64,000 nucleotides of DNA from Paenibacillus lycopersici (GTDB lineage: Bacteria; Bacillota; Bacilli; Paenibacillales; Paenibacillaceae): the NCBI RefSeq assembly GCF_010119935.1, contig NZ_CP048209.1, forward strand, positions 5,747,001-5,811,000, written 5' to 3'. The stretch's first letter is position 1. Every line of letters begins with the position of its first letter. Positions 15,567 to 24,481 of this stretch are shown here, piece after piece. The notes beneath the pieces are model-generated. The model did not search any database. It was given only the letters and a program-made list of their open reading frames with translations, and was not told the DNA's origin. The translations under genes were made by a program, and so were the position numbers.

Positions 15567-17087
15567 ATGGCCAACATGGAGCAACGAGCGATACCTGTAG
15601 TTGTCCTGAGCGGTTTTCTCGGCAGCGGCAAAACGACCCTGCTGCTCAGGCTGCTGCAGCAGGCCAAGTCGAGCGGTTTGCGCGCGTCCGTGCTCATGAA
15701 CGAGATCGGCGCGGTCGACGTCGACGGGACGCTGGTCAGCAGCGAGTCCGCCTATCAGCTGATGGAGCGCATTACGGAAGGCTGCCTCTGCTGCAGCAAG
15801 AAAGGCGAGCTTGCCCAATGTCTGGAACGGCTTGCGCTGATGCAGCCGGACGTCATTGTCATGGAGCTGACCGGGGTGGCGAATCCGGAGGAGATCGTGG
15901 AGGCGATGACCGACCCGTCCATCATCGGCAAAGTCGCGCTGCACCGCATCGTGACGGTGATTGACGCGGAACATACGCTTGATTATAACAGCATTTTCTC
16001 CTCGGACCGGGAGCTGATCCGGACGCTTCGCCGTCAAATCGAGGTGGCCGATATCATCATCGCCAACAAGGCCGATCTGATCTCCGACCGCACCGCCGAC
16101 AAAGTACGCAAGCTGATCGAGGACCGCAACGGCTCCGCCTTGTTCGTCAGCGCGGTGCGCTGCGAGTTCGATGCCTCGCTCATTCTGGAAGGCATCGCGG
16201 CATCGGCCGGCCGGCGGCAGCCCGCCGTCTCCGGGACGCGGCTCGCCGCCTCGGCCGTTCGTCCGGCACCGGCCGGCGGGGCCGCCGGGGCGCCTGCCGT
16301 TGGCGGCGCGCGAATCGCGGCGGCAGGCGCTGCTCCCGGCACGCCGAGCGTGCGCGTGAATGCCGGGACGGCCGGCAGCAGCAGCCAGGCGGCTTCGGCG
16401 GGGCCGAGCGGCGGGTTCGCTCGCTCCGCGGGGGGCTCGGCGAGCGGGACGGACGGCGGCGGCCGAGCGGCTTCGGCGGCGCCGAGCGGCGGGTTCGCTC
16501 GCTCCGCGGGGGGCTCGGCGAGCGGAACGGACGGCGGCCGAGCGGCTTCGGCGGCGCCGAGCGGCGGGTTCGCTCGCTCCGCGGGGGGCTCGGCGAGCGG
16601 GACGGCGAGCGGCGGCCGGGCGGCTTCGGCGGCGCCGAATGGCGGATTCGCTCGCTCCGCGGGGGGCGCGGCGAGCGGGACGGACGGCGGCCGAGCGGCT
16701 TCGGCGGCGCCGAGCGGCGGGTTCGCTCGCTCCGCGGGGGGCTCGGCGAGCGGGACGGCGAGCCATGCAGGCGCCAGCGCAAGCGTGGTCGCGTCGCCGG
16801 GCTCGTTCTCGCGCATCCGGACGGCCGCTGTCTACCTCGACCCGGAAGCCGACATTACCCGCCGCCAGTTCGAGGCATTCGTCAGTGGGCGCGGCAACGG
16901 CTGCCTGCGCGCCAAAGGCTACATGCCTTTCGGCAAAGACGGCGCACCGTTACTATTCCAGCTTGCCGGCAAACGGATCGAATGGTCGCCCAGCGCGTAC
17001 GAAGGCGCACCGTATTTCGTCATGATCGGCATTGACTTGGACGAAACCAAAATCAAGCAAGAGTGGGCTCGTCTCATCCGCAAGTAA
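15567..17087 (+). CDS. Second G3E (CobW/COG0523) GTPase with Gly/Ser/Ala tandem-repeat linker
   Basis: 506 residues from the ATG at 15567 (GGAGG 6 nt upstream; an upstream in-frame extension lacks a site). Walker A GFLGSGKT (16-23), CLCC metal motif, ELTG, NKAD, then a linker of ~200 residues (211-414) and a CobW C-terminal domain (415-506; GCLRAKGYMPF). The linker contains five tandem 25-26-residue repeats (GGFARSAGGSASGT core) and practically no His, unlike the divergent neighbour. It is expected to be a GTP-driven metal carrier whose linker is a flexible spacer rather than a metal store (inference). Confidence 0.85.
   Translation: MANMEQRAIPVVVLSGFLGSGKTTLLLRLLQQAKSSGLRASVLMNEIGAVDVDGTLVSSESAYQLMERITEGCLCCSKKGELAQCLERLALMQPDVIVMELTGVANPEEIVEAMTDPSIIGKVALHRIVTVIDAEHTLDYNSIFSSDRELIRTLRRQIEVADIIIANKADLISDRTADKVRKLIEDRNGSALFVSAVRCEFDASLILEGIAASAGRRQPAVSGTRLAASAVRPAPAGGAAGAPAVGGARIAAAGAAPGTPSVRVNAGTAGSSSQAASAGPSGGFARSAGGSASGTDGGGRAASAAPSGGFARSAGGSASGTDGGRAASAAPSGGFARSAGGSASGTASGGRAASAAPNGGFARSAGGAASGTDGGRAASAAPSGGFARSAGGSASGTASHAGASASVVASPGSFSRIRTAAVYLDPEADITRRQFEAFVSGRGNGCLRAKGYMPFGKDGAPLLFQLAGKRIEWSPSAYEGAPYFVMIGIDLDETKIKQEWARLIRK
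16391..16765 (+). repeat. In-frame 75/78-bp tandem repeats inside the G3E GTPase gene
   Basis: Five units start at 16391, 16469, 16544, 16622 and 16697, alternating 78 and 75 bp, so the frame is always kept. They encode the Gly/Ser/Ala linker. High nucleotide identity indicates recent expansion by slippage or recombination. Confidence 0.9.
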
Positions 17088-17149
17088 AAAGAGGCCTCCG
17101 CCTCTTCGTGCAGCGAAATGCTCCCATGCAGCAGCTTTATTGAGGTCCG

Positions 17150-18660
17150 ATACAGTATCTGGCCCCGAATTCCTGCCTTACGGCAGCTTTTCGGGGCTCG
17201 TTGCCGTTTTCGGACCGGAATTCCTGCCGCCTCGGCAATTTTTACGAGCCAGACGCCGTCTTCGGACACGAATTTCTGCCCACAGGCAGCTTTTTTGCGA
17301 GTCAGACGCCGCCTCCGGGCCCACATTCCTGCCGCAACAGCAACTTTTACGGGGCAGCTGCCGCTTACGAGCCTGATTTCCTGCTCCCATGGCAGCTTTT
17401 CCGGGCTAGATGCCGCCTCCGGGCCCACATTCCTGCCGCAACAGCAACTTTTACGGGGCAGCTGCCGCTTACGCGCCTGATTTCCTGCTCCCATGGCAGC
17501 TTTTCCGGGCCAGATGCCGCCTCCGGGCCCACATTCCTGCCGCAACAGCAACTTTTACGGGGCAGCTGCCGCTTACGCGCCTGATTTCCTGCTCCCATGG
17601 CAGCTTTTCCGGGCTAGATGCCGCCTCCGGGCCCACATTCCTGCCGCAACAGCAACTTTTACGGGGCAGCTGCCGCTTACGCGCCTGAATTCCTGCTCCC
17701 ATGGCAGCTTTTCCGGGCCAGATGCTGCTTTCGAGCCCGAATTCCTTCCCACTGGCAGCTTTTCCGGTTCAGACACCGTATTCGGACCCGAATTTCTGCC
17801 TACGGGCAGCTTTTCCGGGCCAGACGCCGCCTCCGGGCCCACATTCCTGCCGCAACAGCAACTTTTACGGGGCAGCTGCCGCTTACGAGCCTGAATTCCT
17901 GCTCCCATGGCAGCTTTTCCGGGCCAGATGCTGCTTACGAGCCCGAATTCCTTCCCACTGGCAGCTTTTCCGGTTCAGACACCGTATTCGGACCCGAATT
18001 TCTGCCTACGGGCAGCTTTCCCGGGCTAGATGCCGCCTCCGGGCCCACATTCCTGCCGCAACAGCAACTTTTACGGGGCAGCTGCCGCTTACGCGCCTGA
18101 ATTCCTGCTCCCAAGGCAACTTTCCCGGGCCAGATGCCGCCTCCGGGCCCACATTCCTGCCGCAACAGCAAATTTTACGGGTCAGCTGCCGCTTACGCGC
18201 CTGAATTCCTGCTCCCATGGCAGCTTTTCCGGGCTAGACGCCGCCTCCGGGCCCATATTCCTGCCGCAACAGCAACTTTTACGGGGCAGCTGCCGCTTAC
18301 GCGCCTGAATTCCTGCTCCCATGGCAGCTTTTCCGGGCTAGATGCCGCCTCCGGGCCCACATTCCTGCCGCAACAGCAACTTTTACGGGGCAGCTGCCGC
18401 TTACGAGCCTGAATTCCTGCTCCCATGGCAGCTTTTCCGGGCCAGATGCCGCCTCCGGGCCCACATTCCTGCCGCAACAGCAACTTTTACGGGGCAGCTG
18501 CCGCTTACGAGCCTGAATTCCTGCTCCCATGGCAGCTTTTCCGGACCAGGTGCCGCTTTCGAGCCCGAATTCCTTCCCATGGGCAGCTTTTCCGGTTCAG
18601 ACACCGTATTCGGACCCGAATTTCTGCCTACGGGCAGCTTTTCCGGGTCAAACGCCCCTT
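17150..18660. repeat. Large tandem array: 52-bp base unit organised as 104-bp dimers, about 28 base units
   Basis: The element ACATTCCTGCCGCAACAGCA occurs ten times (17325, 17429, 17533 and on to 18465) with spacings of 104 bp, or 206 bp where two variant units are inserted. Each 104-bp unit is two diverged 52-bp halves, both with ATTCCTGC, a GGCAGC/AGCAAC-CTTTT element and CGGGGCAG/CGGGCCAG. Some variant units hold CTGCC-TACG-GGCAG hairpins. Unit length and layout resemble the array at 520-1300. No plausible gene lies in 17088-18949; long open frames here are repeat artefacts. Confidence 0.9.
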
Positions 18661-18949
18661 CCACGCCCCAAATCCTGCCGCCACGGCCACCTCCCTAACG
18701 CAATACCGCCTCCACCCCCGCATTCCCGCCAATTCGGCGGCCCGGCCTCGTCCCCGCGCTTGCGCCCGCACCAAATTGCCAAGCTCCAACAAGGAGGCCA
18801 GCCCCCAGGCAGGCCTTCTATCTCATTCACCAACCTCCTGCGAGGCAGGGGGAACCGTTTTTCAATCGCCAGCAGGGAGGATTTTGCCGACAAGCAAGGA
18901 ACTACTTAATAAATACATTCAACGTTGAGTTGCGCGAAGGAAGGTACGC

Positions 18950-20113
18950 ATGCAAGTAAAACTCGGATATTTCTTGTTTTTCTACGTCTTTTTGTACATG
19001 GCAAACGCCGTTTACGGCACGTTCATCCCGCTTTATTTTCAACACATCGGCTTTTCGCAATCGCAGATCGGCGCCCTGCTCGGCCTCGGCCCGCTGATCG
19101 CCATTCTGGCCCAGCCCGTCTGGGGACTGTTCAGCGACCGCGCCAAAACGAAAAACAGCATTTTGCTCGTCTTGATCGCCTGCAGCGGACTGTCGGTCAT
19201 GTTCTACCCGGTTTCCAACGCTTTCGTCTACCTGCTCGTATTGATCTGCATCTTCACGTTCTTCCAGTCGTCCATCTTCGCCATCAGCGACGCGGTGACG
19301 CTGGAAGCGCTGGACAAGCGCGGGCGGGGCAATTTCAGCCTCATTCGGCTCGGGGGAACGGTCGGTTTCGCCATCATGTCGATCGTCTTCGGACTCGTCG
19401 CGGAGAAACGCATCGACCTGCTGTTCATCATCTACGCGCTCCTGCTCGCGGTCAGCTTCGCGCTCGTGCTGGGATTTCCCGCCATCGAAGGACACCAGGC
19501 CCGTAGCAGCAAAATGTCCGTCTGGGTGCTGTTCCGCAACCGCAAGCTGATGCTGTACATCGGCGCGAATTTCGTCTTCCAGATCACGCTGGGCTACTAC
19601 TACGCGTTCTTCCCGCTGTACTTCAAAGACATGGGCGGCGACGCGGCTTGGCTGGGCTGGTCGATGGTCATCTCGTCCTTGAGCGAAGTGCCGTTCCTGC
19701 TGCTGTCGCACAAGCTGTTCCAACGCGTTCAAACCTGGCATATTCTGCTCGGCGCAGGCACGGCCGCGGCGCTCCGATGGTTTCTGTTCTCGCAGATCCA
19801 CAGCGCCGCTTGGATGCTGCCCGCGCAGGCGCTGCATGGCCTGATCTTCATCGTCCTGTCGGTCACGCTCGCCAACGTCATCAACAAAGAAGTGCCGAAC
19901 GAGCTCAAAGCCAGCGGTCAGACGTTGAACGGCCTGCTGACCATGGGCGTCGCCCGCATCATCGGCAGCTTGGCCGGCGGCGTTGCCAGCGAATGGTTCG
20001 GCATGCGCAGCATGTTCCTGTATAACTCCGTGCTGGCCATCGTATGCGTCGTGATCTTCGGGATTGTTTTCAAGTTCGAGGAAGGCAAAAAGGCGGCCGT
20101 GCTGAACGGCTAA
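18950..20113 (+). CDS. MFS transporter of the MFS_1-like (LacY/nucleoside symporter-like) group
   Basis: 387 residues with 12 hydrophobic segments. The N-terminus (YFLFFYVFLYMANAVYGTF), the motif A-like loop WGLFSDRAKTKN after TM2 and the IRLGGTVGFAIMSI region in TM5 are typical of the PF12832 group, which includes Bacillus YwbF-like permeases and maltose or nucleoside symporters. Substrate unknown. Start ATG with GAAGGAAGG 5 nt upstream. It follows the big repeat array and is a single-gene unit ending in a strong hairpin. Confidence 0.85.
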   Translation: MQVKLGYFLFFYVFLYMANAVYGTFIPLYFQHIGFSQSQIGALLGLGPLIAILAQPVWGLFSDRAKTKNSILLVLIACSGLSVMFYPVSNAFVYLLVLICIFTFFQSSIFAISDAVTLEALDKRGRGNFSLIRLGGTVGFAIMSIVFGLVAEKRIDLLFIIYALLLAVSFALVLGFPAIEGHQARSSKMSVWVLFRNRKLMLYIGANFVFQITLGYYYAFFPLYFKDMGGDAAWLGWSMVISSLSEVPFLLLSHKLFQRVQTWHILLGAGTAAALRWFLFSQIHSAAWMLPAQALHGLIFIVLSVTLANVINKEVPNELKASGQTLNGLLTMGVARIIGSLAGGVASEWFGMRSMFLYNSVLAIVCVVIFGIVFKFEEGKKAAVLNG

Positions 20114-20195
20114 ACCGCACAACACGCATCCGCCTGAAGCAAGACGCCGCCGGCTGCCGCCGAGCATCTTGCCCGCCTACGAAGCCGCTTGATTG

Positions 20196-20335
20196 TACTT
20201 GCCTGTACTTGCCTGTACTTGCCTGTACTTGCCTTTACTCGCCTGTACTTGCCTTTACTTGCCTGTACTTGCCTGTACTCGCCTTTACTTCTACTTGTAC
20301 TTGCCTTTACTTGACTGTACTTGTACTTGACTATA
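20196..20335. repeat. 10-bp tandem repeat (GTACTTGCCT type)
   Basis: About a dozen decamer units with substitutions (GTACTTGCCT, TTACTCGCCT, TTACTTGCCT) between the MFS stop and the shared terminator. No gene is visible here. Confidence 0.85.
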
Positions 20336-20438
20336 CTGCGCTGAGCTGCACTAATAGCTGCGCCTACACCGCGCATCATGCGACTGACACCAACTGTACG
20401 GGAATCGGGGCACACCGCGCATCCCATACCGCAACGTC

Positions 20439-20472
20439 AAAGACCCTCCAAGTCCCGGCTTGGAGGGTCTTT
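20439..20472. terminator. Bidirectional terminator between MFS gene and sdpI
   Basis: AAAGACCCTCCAAG and CTTGGAGGGTCTTT form a perfect 14-bp stem with a TCCCGG loop and A/T flanks, between convergent genes. Confidence 0.9.
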
Positions 20473-20482
20473 GTTCGCGCCG

Positions 20483-21121
20483 TCAACGCTTCAGACGGGC
20501 GAATACTACATAGGAGTATGCGACCGGAATGAGCGACGCGAGCACGATCGCCCCGATGAAGACCGCGACCGAAGCGTCGCCCTCGAAGAACGCCGCAGCG
20601 AGCGCAACGACCCCGCCGAGCATCATCACGGGTCCGCCGATGCGATGCGTCTTCCGCCACACTTCCTCGTTCGCCAGCGTCCATGGCGTGCGGATGCCGA
20701 ACATGTAATTCGGCCGAACCTGCGTCATGTAATTACCCATAACAGCGAACAAGAGCCCGACGGCGATCAGGATGATTTTGCGGATGTCGATGTCGTATCC
20801 CAGGTTGAAAACGATCATCGCCCAGCCCGCCGCCGTAAGCAGCAGCGCCGCGCCGAAGCGGCTGATTTCGAACGCTGCCGTGAAGCTGGCGAAATTCGCC
20901 TTCTTCGGATCCAGACTGCGCCGGATGCGCATCAGCAGCGGCACCAAGCCGAGCAATGCCAGCACGAGAATCGCGGCGTTCTTGCTCATCGTTCCGTTCA
21001 CTTGATTGTGCACGCCGAAATGCGTCGCCATCGTCTCCGGCAGCCGGTCATAGAGCAGCAATGCGCCGATCGCGGGCGATAAGGCGAGCAGGAGATAAAG
21101 CGCTTCGCGTTTATTTTTCAT
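20483..21121 (-). CDS. sdpI: SdpI-family membrane protein (DUF1648 + SdpI domain)
   Basis: 212 residues with six hydrophobic segments. N-terminal DUF1648 (LLYDRLPETMATHFGV with the proline-rich loop) and C-terminal SdpI module (NYMTQVRPNYMFGIRTPWTL, then EVWRKTHRIGG). In Bacillus subtilis SdpI gives immunity to the SdpC toxin and sequesters the SdpR repressor at the membrane. No sdpC toxin gene is visible here, so the pair may respond to a foreign toxin or act as a general envelope-stress unit (inference). It overlaps the end of sdpR by 11 bp. Confidence 0.85.
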   Translation of the reverse strand: MKNKREALYLLLALSPAIGALLLYDRLPETMATHFGVHNQVNGTMSKNAAILVLALLGLVPLLMRIRRSLDPKKANFASFTAAFEISRFGAALLLTAAGWAMIVFNLGYDIDIRKIILIAVGLLFAVMGNYMTQVRPNYMFGIRTPWTLANEEVWRKTHRIGGPVMMLGGVVALAAAFFEGDASVAVFIGAIVLASLIPVAYSYVVFARLKR

Positions 21122-21395
21122 CGTTATGCGCCTTCCCTTCTTTGCCGAGAATTTGAAACATCCAACCGATGACGTCTTCCACGACCGTCGTATGGAGCGA
21201 ATAAATCATATTTTGCCCCTGCCGCTCATCCAGAACGAGTCCTGCCTGCTTCAGTAGATTGAGGTGGTGCGAGATGCTGGGCTTACTGATTTGAAAATGG
21301 TCCGCAACCTCGCCCGCGCTCATATTCCGTTCCCGCAGCAGTCGCAAAATTTCCCGCCTCGTCGGGTCGGCCAACGCTTTGAACGCTTCATTCAC
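21111..21395 (-). CDS. sdpR: ArsR-family repressor SdpR
   Basis: 94 residues, a compact winged helix: FKALADPTRREILRLL, AGEVADHFQISKPSISHHL recognition helix, then the wing QGQNMIYSL. No metal-binding Cys motif is present, as in SdpR. The start is the GTG at 21395 with AAAGGAG 8 nt upstream; an earlier in-frame GTG at 21404 overlaps the ribosome binding site. It probably represses its own sdpRI operon through the palindrome just upstream, with SdpI as anti-repressor. Confidence 0.88.
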   Translation of the reverse strand: MNEAFKALADPTRREILRLLRERNMSAGEVADHFQISKPSISHHLNLLKQAGLVLDERQGQNMIYSLHTTVVEDVIGWMFQILGKEGKAHNDEK

Positions 21396-21408
21396 TTTAT
21401 TCACTCCT

Positions 21409-21432
21409 TTAGATAATTAGAGAATTATCTAA
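21409..21432. promoter_or_regulatory. Palindromic operator of sdpRI
   Basis: TTAGATAATT and AATTATCTAA form a perfect 10-bp inverted repeat around AGAG, with an extra ATATCTAA half-site at 21433-21440. It is placed just upstream of the sdpR ribosome binding site, as expected for an ArsR-type repressor. Confidence 0.75.
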
Positions 21433-21514
21433 ATATCTAATATCATAGTACCCCTCGGCTCCCCTAATGTCAATCGGCGTTTCGGCGGATGGGTCGCAGC
21501 CCTTCTCGGCCTTC

Positions 21515-21690
21515 CGTCATGGCATCGCTTCTCTTCTCTACCGCTCCATCATGGCAATTGCAGCCTTTCCCGGCCGCTCCGTCATGGCAGTCGCAGCCCT
21601 TCTCCACCGCTCCATCATGGCATCGCTTCTTTTGTCTACGCTCTATCATGGCAATCGCGTCTCTCCCCGGCCGCTCCATCAAGGCCCACA
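21515..21690. repeat. ~42-bp tandem repeat
   Basis: Four imperfect copies of a CCGCTCCATCATGGCA...-type unit, between the sdpRI promoter and the uxaC terminator (21433-21765 otherwise holds nothing recognisable). Confidence 0.7.
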
Positions 21691-21765
21691 TACCCGCAGC
21701 CCCAACGCCTAGCCTGAGTCACCCCGGTCATCCGCCGCGCTCAAGCCAACCGCCTCCGAAAGAGA

Positions 21766-21802
21766 GAAATCCCCTGCAGAGCGCCGCTCCGCAGGGGATT
21801 TC
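21766..21802 (-). terminator. Terminator of uxaC
   Basis: GAAATCCCCTGC pairs perfectly with GCAGGGGATTTC over a 13-nt loop, 25 bp after the uxaC stop on the minus strand. Confidence 0.75.
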
Positions 21803-21826
21803 ATGCCTTCTCTCTGCCGCTATCCT

Positions 21827-23236
21827 TTAGAATCTGAAATACGCTTTCGCATTGTTATAGCAGACGCCCTGCACGATCTCGCGCAGCAGCTCCGGATCGT
21901 TCGGCGTTTCGCCTTGCTCGACCCACTCGCCGAGCAGGCTGCAGAAGATGCGGCGGAAATACTCGTGGCGCGTATACGACAGGAAGCTGCGGGAATCCGT
22001 CAGCATGCCGACGAAACGGGGCAGCAGCCCCATATTGCCGAGCGATTTCAGCTGCGCCAGCATGCCGTCCTTCGTATCGTTGAACCACCACGCGGCGCCG
22101 AGCTGGATTTTGCCCGGAATGCCCCCGCCCTGGAAGCTGCCGATGAGCGCCGCCAGCACGTCGTTGTCCGTCGGATTGAGCGAATAGACGATCGTGCGCG
22201 GGAGCTGGTCGTCCGCGTCGAGCCGGTCCAGCAGGCGGACGAGCGGCACGGCCACCGGGCTGTCGCCGATGGAATCGAAGCCGGTATCCACGCCGAGCTG
22301 CGCGAGCCGGCGGGCGTTGTTGCTGCGATGCGCGTTGATGTGGTACTGCATCGACCAGCCCAGCTCCGCGTAGAGCCGGCCCAGGAACAGCAGCGTATAC
22401 GTCTTGTACTTCTTCTCCTCTTCCAGCGTCACGCCTTCGCCCAGCAGCGCTTTCTCATAGATGAGAGCCGCCTCCTCGTGCGTCGTCTCCGCCCATGGCA
22501 CGTAATCGAGCGCATGGTCGGACACCCGTCCGCCGACTTCATGGAAGAACTTCGCCCGCGACTCCAGCGCATGCAGCAAATCGTCGTAGCTCGCCAGCTT
22601 GCGGCCCGCCGCCTCGCCGAGCTTCTCCAAGTAGCCGAGGAAAGCGGGGCGGTTGATCTCAAGCGCCTTGTCCGGCCGGAAGGAAGGCAGCACGCGGAAG
22701 CCCAGCTCCGCCTCTTGCTCCGCAAGCAGCCGGTGGTGCTCCAGCGAATCCGCGGGATCGTCGGTCGTGCATACCACTTCGACGCGGGAACCGCGAATGA
22801 AGTCCTGAACGGCGTAGCCGCTGCCTTGCAGCTTGGCGTTCGCCTTCTCCCAGATGACCGGCGCGTTCCGCTCATTGATCAGCTCTTCGATGCCGAACAG
22901 CCGCCGCAGCTCCAGATGCGACCAGTGGTACAGCGGGTTGCCGACCGTCATCGGCACCGTGCGGGCATAGGCCAGGAAGCGCTCGTAATCGGTGACGCCT
23001 TCCCCGCCGGTAATGTATTTCTCTTCGACCCCGTTCGCGCGCATGGCCCGCCACTTGTAATGATCGCCGTACAGCCACACCTCGGTCAGATTGGCGAATC
23101 GGCGATTCTCGTAGATTTCCTGCTGGCTCAGATGGCAGTGGTAGTCGATGATGGGCATATCGGCCGCGTAGTCGCGGTACAGCTGCTTGGCCGTCTCGTT
23201 GTTCAGCATAAAATCGTCATCCATAAACGCTTTCAT
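21827..23236 (-). CDS. uxaC: Glucuronate isomerase (uronate isomerase)
   Basis: 469 residues, full family length. Converts D-glucuronate to fructuronate (and galacturonate to tagaturonate), the first step of hexuronate catabolism. The amidohydrolase-like metal motif IIDYHCHLSQQEIYENRRF, GDHYKWRAMRANGV and NPLYHWSHLELRR are characteristic of UxaC. The GH2 (beta-glucuronidase-like) genes at 49-55 kb could supply glucuronate. No uxaB/uxuAB partner lies next to it. Divergent from an AraC-type regulator, which is the likely regulator. Confidence 0.95.
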   Translation of the reverse strand: MKAFMDDDFMLNNETAKQLYRDYAADMPIIDYHCHLSQQEIYENRRFANLTEVWLYGDHYKWRAMRANGVEEKYITGGEGVTDYERFLAYARTVPMTVGNPLYHWSHLELRRLFGIEELINERNAPVIWEKANAKLQGSGYAVQDFIRGSRVEVVCTTDDPADSLEHHRLLAEQEAELGFRVLPSFRPDKALEINRPAFLGYLEKLGEAAGRKLASYDDLLHALESRAKFFHEVGGRVSDHALDYVPWAETTHEEAALIYEKALLGEGVTLEEEKKYKTYTLLFLGRLYAELGWSMQYHINAHRSNNARRLAQLGVDTGFDSIGDSPVAVPLVRLLDRLDADDQLPRTIVYSLNPTDNDVLAALIGSFQGGGIPGKIQLGAAWWFNDTKDGMLAQLKSLGNMGLLPRFVGMLTDSRSFLSYTRHEYFRRIFCSLLGEWVEQGETPNDPELLREIVQGVCYNNAKAYFRF

Positions 23237-23424
23237 AATAGAGCGGACACCATCCTTTGGCAGAAATGATCATTCCCAGCATACAGCAACATTTGCGCGG
23301 GTTCGCGGCCTTTCTTGCCTTTATCCGTTCCGTCTTCGCTTATTTTGCGCTAAAATAGAGCTCAACCAGCGGGTCGGCCGCCTTCAGGCGCAGGCCCCGA
23401 CTACAGGAACGACGGAGGCGCGGC

Positions 23425-24282
23425 ATGAAGCTGAAACCGGATGAGCCGTTCACGTTCGGCGACGAGGACGGCGACTTCTACATTCAACAGGTGCACCGGA
23501 CCAAGCCGTTCGGGCGGATGAACCATATTCATCATACCTATGAAATCTATTATTTGCTGTCGGGCGAGCGGGTGCATTTCATCGATCGGCGGACCGTGCG
23601 GCTGACGGCGGGCGACCTCGTCCTGGTCAGCAAGGGCGTCGTGCACAATTCTTCCGAAATCGGCTCCCCGGAGCATGAGCGCATCGTCATTAATTTCAGC
23701 GACGGCTTCCTCGGGACCGGCCATCCGCTGCATGATCCGCTGCTGCTGGCGCCCTTCGCGCAGCAGGCGCGCGTGTTCAGGCTGAGCGCCCAGGAACGCG
23801 TCTTCGCGGAGCAGCTGCTCGGCAAAATGATCGCCGAGGCCGATCAGCAGCGGCCCGGCTGCGAGGTGTACCTCCGCCTGCTGCTCGCGGAGCTGCTGCT
23901 GTTCGCCGCGCGCCACCCCGTCGACGAACGCCCGGAATCGCCGGGACAGCAGAATCCGCTGCATCAGAAAATTACCGAGATCGCCGCGTTCATCGGCGCC
24001 AACTATGCCGCGAAGCTCACCCTTCCCGAGCTCGCGAAGCGGTTCTTCGTCAGCCCGTACTACTTGAGCCGCTCCTTCAAGGCGGTGACGGGGTTCACGC
24101 TGATCGAGTACGTCAACCTGACCCGTATCCGCGAGGCGCAGAAGCTGCTGCGCGAGACGGATCTCAAAATCATCGCCGTCGCCGAGCGGACAGGCTTCGA
24201 GAGCGCGGGGCATTTTGACCGCATGTTCAAGAAACTGACGGAAACGACGCCGCTGCTGTACCGGAAACTGAACCGTTTGTAA
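23425..24282 (+). CDS. AraC-family regulator with N-terminal cupin domain
   Basis: 285 residues. Residues ~15-90 form a cupin-type ligand domain (HIHHTYEIYYLLSGERVHFI ... LVSKGVVHN); residues ~185-285 hold the two helix-turn-helix motifs (LTLPELAKRFFVSPYYLSRSFK and IIAVAERTGFESAGHFDRMFK). A sugar or uronate is the probable ligand because the gene is divergent from uxaC. Start ATG with GGAGG 7 nt upstream. Its stop codon coincides with the point where the antisense NUDIX remnant loses similarity. Confidence 0.88.
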   Translation: MKLKPDEPFTFGDEDGDFYIQQVHRTKPFGRMNHIHHTYEIYYLLSGERVHFIDRRTVRLTAGDLVLVSKGVVHNSSEIGSPEHERIVINFSDGFLGTGHPLHDPLLLAPFAQQARVFRLSAQERVFAEQLLGKMIAEADQQRPGCEVYLRLLLAELLLFAARHPVDERPESPGQQNPLHQKITEIAAFIGANYAAKLTLPELAKRFFVSPYYLSRSFKAVTGFTLIEYVNLTRIREAQKLLRETDLKIIAVAERTGFESAGHFDRMFKKLTETTPLLYRKLNRL

Positions 24283-24424
24283 GCGTCGCGTCCAGCGGAT
24301 CGCCGGCTTCAACCGCTCCGGCCGGAAGGCTCCAGTAGGAGGATTCGCCTTTCTTGTCGAGTACGATGAGGATATGGCCTTGCTCGTCATGGATCAAGGC
24401 GGACACAACATCGACCCGCTTCAT
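24227..24424 (-). pseudogene. Truncated NUDIX hydrolase (N-terminal 48 residues)
   Basis: From the ATG at 24424, with a good GAGGAG site 5 nt upstream, the frame reads a typical NUDIX N-terminus (VVSALIHDEQGHILIVLDKK, then SYWSLPAGAVEAGD). It breaks at residue 48, exactly before the REVxEExG part of the NUDIX box should appear. The break is at 24281, inside the stop codon of the convergent AraC gene; beyond it the frame is antisense to that gene. Without the catalytic helix it cannot be an active hydrolase. It follows the dioxygenase gene on the same strand and may be its former operon partner. Confidence 0.65.
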
Positions 24425-24481
24425 CGCTTCTCCTCGCTCCCCCCGCTCATGCAGCCTGCTTCCGAAGCGCCGGAGCTTCGT

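Noticed and set aside
17118..18928. Many overlapping ORFs on both strands in the large array
   Set aside because: Same reason: frame-cycling repeats, no start signals.
20483..21432. Complete sdp toxin locus
   Set aside because: Only sdpR and sdpI are present; no SdpC-like toxin or SdpAB genes were found nearby.
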